DNA from: JBCCCJ01 sp039029315
GTDB taxonomy: Bacteria; Bacteroidota; Bacteroidia; J057
Assembly: GCA_039029315.1 (NCBI GenBank)
Contig: JBCCGK010000025.1
Location: 1-64,000 of the forward strand
Length of the DNA: 64,000 nt
Direction of reading: 5' to 3'
Shown here: in pieces, positions 62,828 through 64,000 of the stretch
Position numbering within the stretch: the stretch's first letter is position 1
Layout of the letters: each line of letters begins with the position of its first letter
Notes under the pieces: model-generated
What the model was told of the DNA's origin: nothing
Databases searched by the model: none
The model's input: only the letters and a program-made list of their open reading frames with translations
Made by a program: the position numbers and the translations under genes

Positions 62828-63343
62828 ATGTCTATCCGCTATTCTGTCATGAGCTTAGCTGCTGCAATTGGTCTATATATGACTCTTGTTGTGGTCAACA
62901 ATCTTACTGATTATGGGTCCAATTTTGCCTTTGTCTCACATGTGCTGAGTATGGATGATACCTTCTCAGCCAACAAAGGAATGTGGCGTGCCATCTCCCA
63001 GCCGCTCGTGCATCATATCGCCTATGTATTGATCATTTTGACAGAATCTATCATTGCGATTCTCTGTTTGTTAGGGAGCTGGAATCTATGGAAAAACAGA
63101 TTTGCTTCTCCCAAAGAATTTAGACGGGCCAGGAAACTGGCTGTCTATGGACTCCTTCTTGGGTTTCTTCTATGGTTCACTGGATTTGTCAGCATAGGGG
63201 GAGAATGGTTCCTCATGTGGCAATCCAGTCACTGGAATGGGACTGAGGTCGCTATGCGGAATGCCCTGATGTTCCTGCTCGTGATGTTTTATCTGAATAG
63301 TGTAAATGTTCCTGTCGTCACCCGCTCAATTCCATCGTCATAG
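62828..63343 (+). CDS. DUF2165 small membrane protein
   Basis: A 171-residue integral membrane protein with four hydrophobic helices. It has the DUF2165 features LVVVNNLTDYGSNFAFVSHVLSMDD (split around NLTDYG) and AYVLIILTESIIAILCLLG, with GEWFLMWQSSHWNG near the end. Function unknown. It starts five bases after the cytochrome lipoprotein gene, so a membrane redox partner role is possible. Its last 55 bases overlap the end of the convergent T9SS type B gene. Confidence 0.8.
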   Translation: MSIRYSVMSLAAAIGLYMTLVVVNNLTDYGSNFAFVSHVLSMDDTFSANKGMWRAISQPLVHHIAYVLIILTESIIAILCLLGSWNLWKNRFASPKEFRRARKLAVYGLLLGFLLWFTGFVSIGGEWFLMWQSSHWNGTEVAMRNALMFLLVMFYLNSVNVPVVTRSIPSS

Positions 63344-64000
63344 ATCAGATTTGCCATGAACACATACACGCCTTCGGGAGCCGCTCGTCCCTTCGTCCAC
63401 CCATCCCAACCAGCATTGAAGTCATTGGGAATCAAAGCATTTCCTTCATACATCAGATGTCCCCAACGATTGAATACACGAAAATTGCTGATTGAAATCA
63501 ATTCATCCCCTCCACCGATGGAGTAGTAATCGTTGATGCCATCGTCATTGGGCGAAAACGCATTGGGGGCAAATAGATCATAGTGTTCCAACTGAAGCAA
63601 CACCGTGCTATCACATCCGATGGAGGACTCGAGATCCACAGTATAGGTGCCTGGATTGAGAAAGCGATGGTTGCCGACATAGTAGAATTCTCCAGGAAAT
63701 GATTTTGCAATGACGGTATCTCCCGTATTGCTAAAGACATTGAGGTTCAACTGAATAATGCTATCGCACCCATCTACAGATGTCAGGGTATCCAGATAGA
63801 TCCCTTCTGTGGTTCTGTCGTTTCCATTGAAAAAGAAAGAATCTCCTTCACACAGGCGAACTGTCTGGGTTGAACCTGGGCGAGGATGGGTATATTGATA
63901 TCCTTTGGCGATTCGGCAACCGAGATTGGGACTTTCGATTCGGACCTGATAGAGCCCATCTCCATGCAGAGTTTTCAATTGTGAGAAGGTTTCGCCGACC
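63289..64000 (-). CDS. T9SS type B (CHU_C) surface protein, C-terminal part
   Basis: The gene is incomplete: the frame is open through the window end at 64000 on its 5' side. The visible ~236 residues hold two repeat-like units (ETQTVRLCEGDSFFFNG-type, and SIGCDSTVLLQLEHYDL) and the gliding-motility C-terminal domain: APNAFSPNDDGINDYYSIGG, ISNFRVFNRWGHLMYEG, NAGWDGWTKGRAAPEGVYVF and GIERVTTGTFTLFR. This type B signal directs secretion by T9SS and surface attachment. Repeats of the CDST kind suggest a large adhesin. Confidence 0.85.
   Translation of the reverse strand, partial: VGETFSQLKTLHGDGLYQVRIESPNLGCRIAKGYQYTHPRPGSTQTVRLCEGDSFFFNGNDRTTEGIYLDTLTSVDGCDSIIQLNLNVFSNTGDTVIAKSFPGEFYYVGNHRFLNPGTYTVDLESSIGCDSTVLLQLEHYDLFAPNAFSPNDDGINDYYSIGGGDELISISNFRVFNRWGHLMYEGNALIPNDFNAGWDGWTKGRAAPEGVYVFMANLIYDDGIERVTTGTFTLFR

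Overview
The window reads as a chromosomal segment of a free-living, probably gliding member of the Bacteroidota, most likely Saprospiria or a neighbouring Cytophagia-like lineage. The main pointers are type IX secretion (T9SS) sorting domains of both type A (ends of the genes at 53962 and 55909) and type B (gene at 63289), several SpII lipoproteins with short N-termini, FtsX-type permeases, a GldM-like protein, and promoters of the Bacteroidota form (TTG, about 19-20 bases, TAnnTTTG) at several gene starts. No tRNA, rRNA, CRISPR array or transposase gene was seen.

Layout. 250-6400: an M15-peptidase-like protein with a leader like those of contractile-injection-system cargo, a serine beta-lactamase-like hydrolase, a DUF234-type ATPase preceded by two 36-bp palindromes, and a decayed metallophosphoesterase in a repeat-rich stretch. 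6391-11237: a coupled three-gene operon of planctomycete-type secreted proteins (DUF1592 with heme sites, DUF1552, DUF2231/cytochrome c/leucine-rich). 11443-14030: acyl-CoA ligase and enoyl-CoA hydratase. 14232-17894: GH92 mannosidase-like lipoprotein and an esterase, ended by a 161-bp MITE-like element. 18239-23363: two outer-membrane proteins, an S9 peptidase and a class Ic aspartate aminotransferase. 23562-28120: membrane proteins, two AraC-type regulators, a methyltransferase and a VOC protein. 28294-34674: PqaA-like lipoprotein, FtsX-type permease, a CBM9-like protein and a metalloprotease-like protein. 34669-37083: MoxR ATPase and VWA partner. 37289-40268: GldM-like protein, a hydrolase remnant cut by the second MITE copy, and a DUF4173 membrane protein behind paired operator-like sites. 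40410-45771: BNR and DUF1080 lipoproteins, SRPBCC protein, methyltransferase and an SLC13 transporter. 46059-52902: a small lipoprotein, then a sortilin-like propeller, an acetyl-xylan-esterase-like protein and a cyclase in one operon. 52903-59641: a vitamin B12 uptake operon. 59792-64000: an MFS sugar transporter with a 112-bp tandem duplication of its 5' end, a CAP protein, a cytochrome c lipoprotein, a DUF2165 protein, and the end of a T9SS type B surface protein.

The most coherent system is the B12 operon (minus strand, 59641 to 52903). A consensus promoter and a full cobalamin riboswitch precede a BtuB-like TonB-dependent receptor, which is followed by a T9SS-sorted beta-propeller, an FGE-fold protein that lacks the usual C-terminal catalytic cysteine, a small T9SS-sorted protein and a beta-propeller lipoprotein. 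The two propellers resemble the BtuG idea of Bacteroides (a surface B12-capture propeller sitting on BtuB), but one appears to be displayed through T9SS. The FGE-like and small T9SS proteins are not part of the described B12 uptake machinery as I know it.

The second notable item is a mobile-element pair: two inverted, equal-length (161 bp) palindromic elements with 3-bp TNA target duplications and compensatory changes in their internal stem. One inserted on a stop codon, the other inside a hydrolase gene. All functional assignments come from reading motifs and were not checked by database search.
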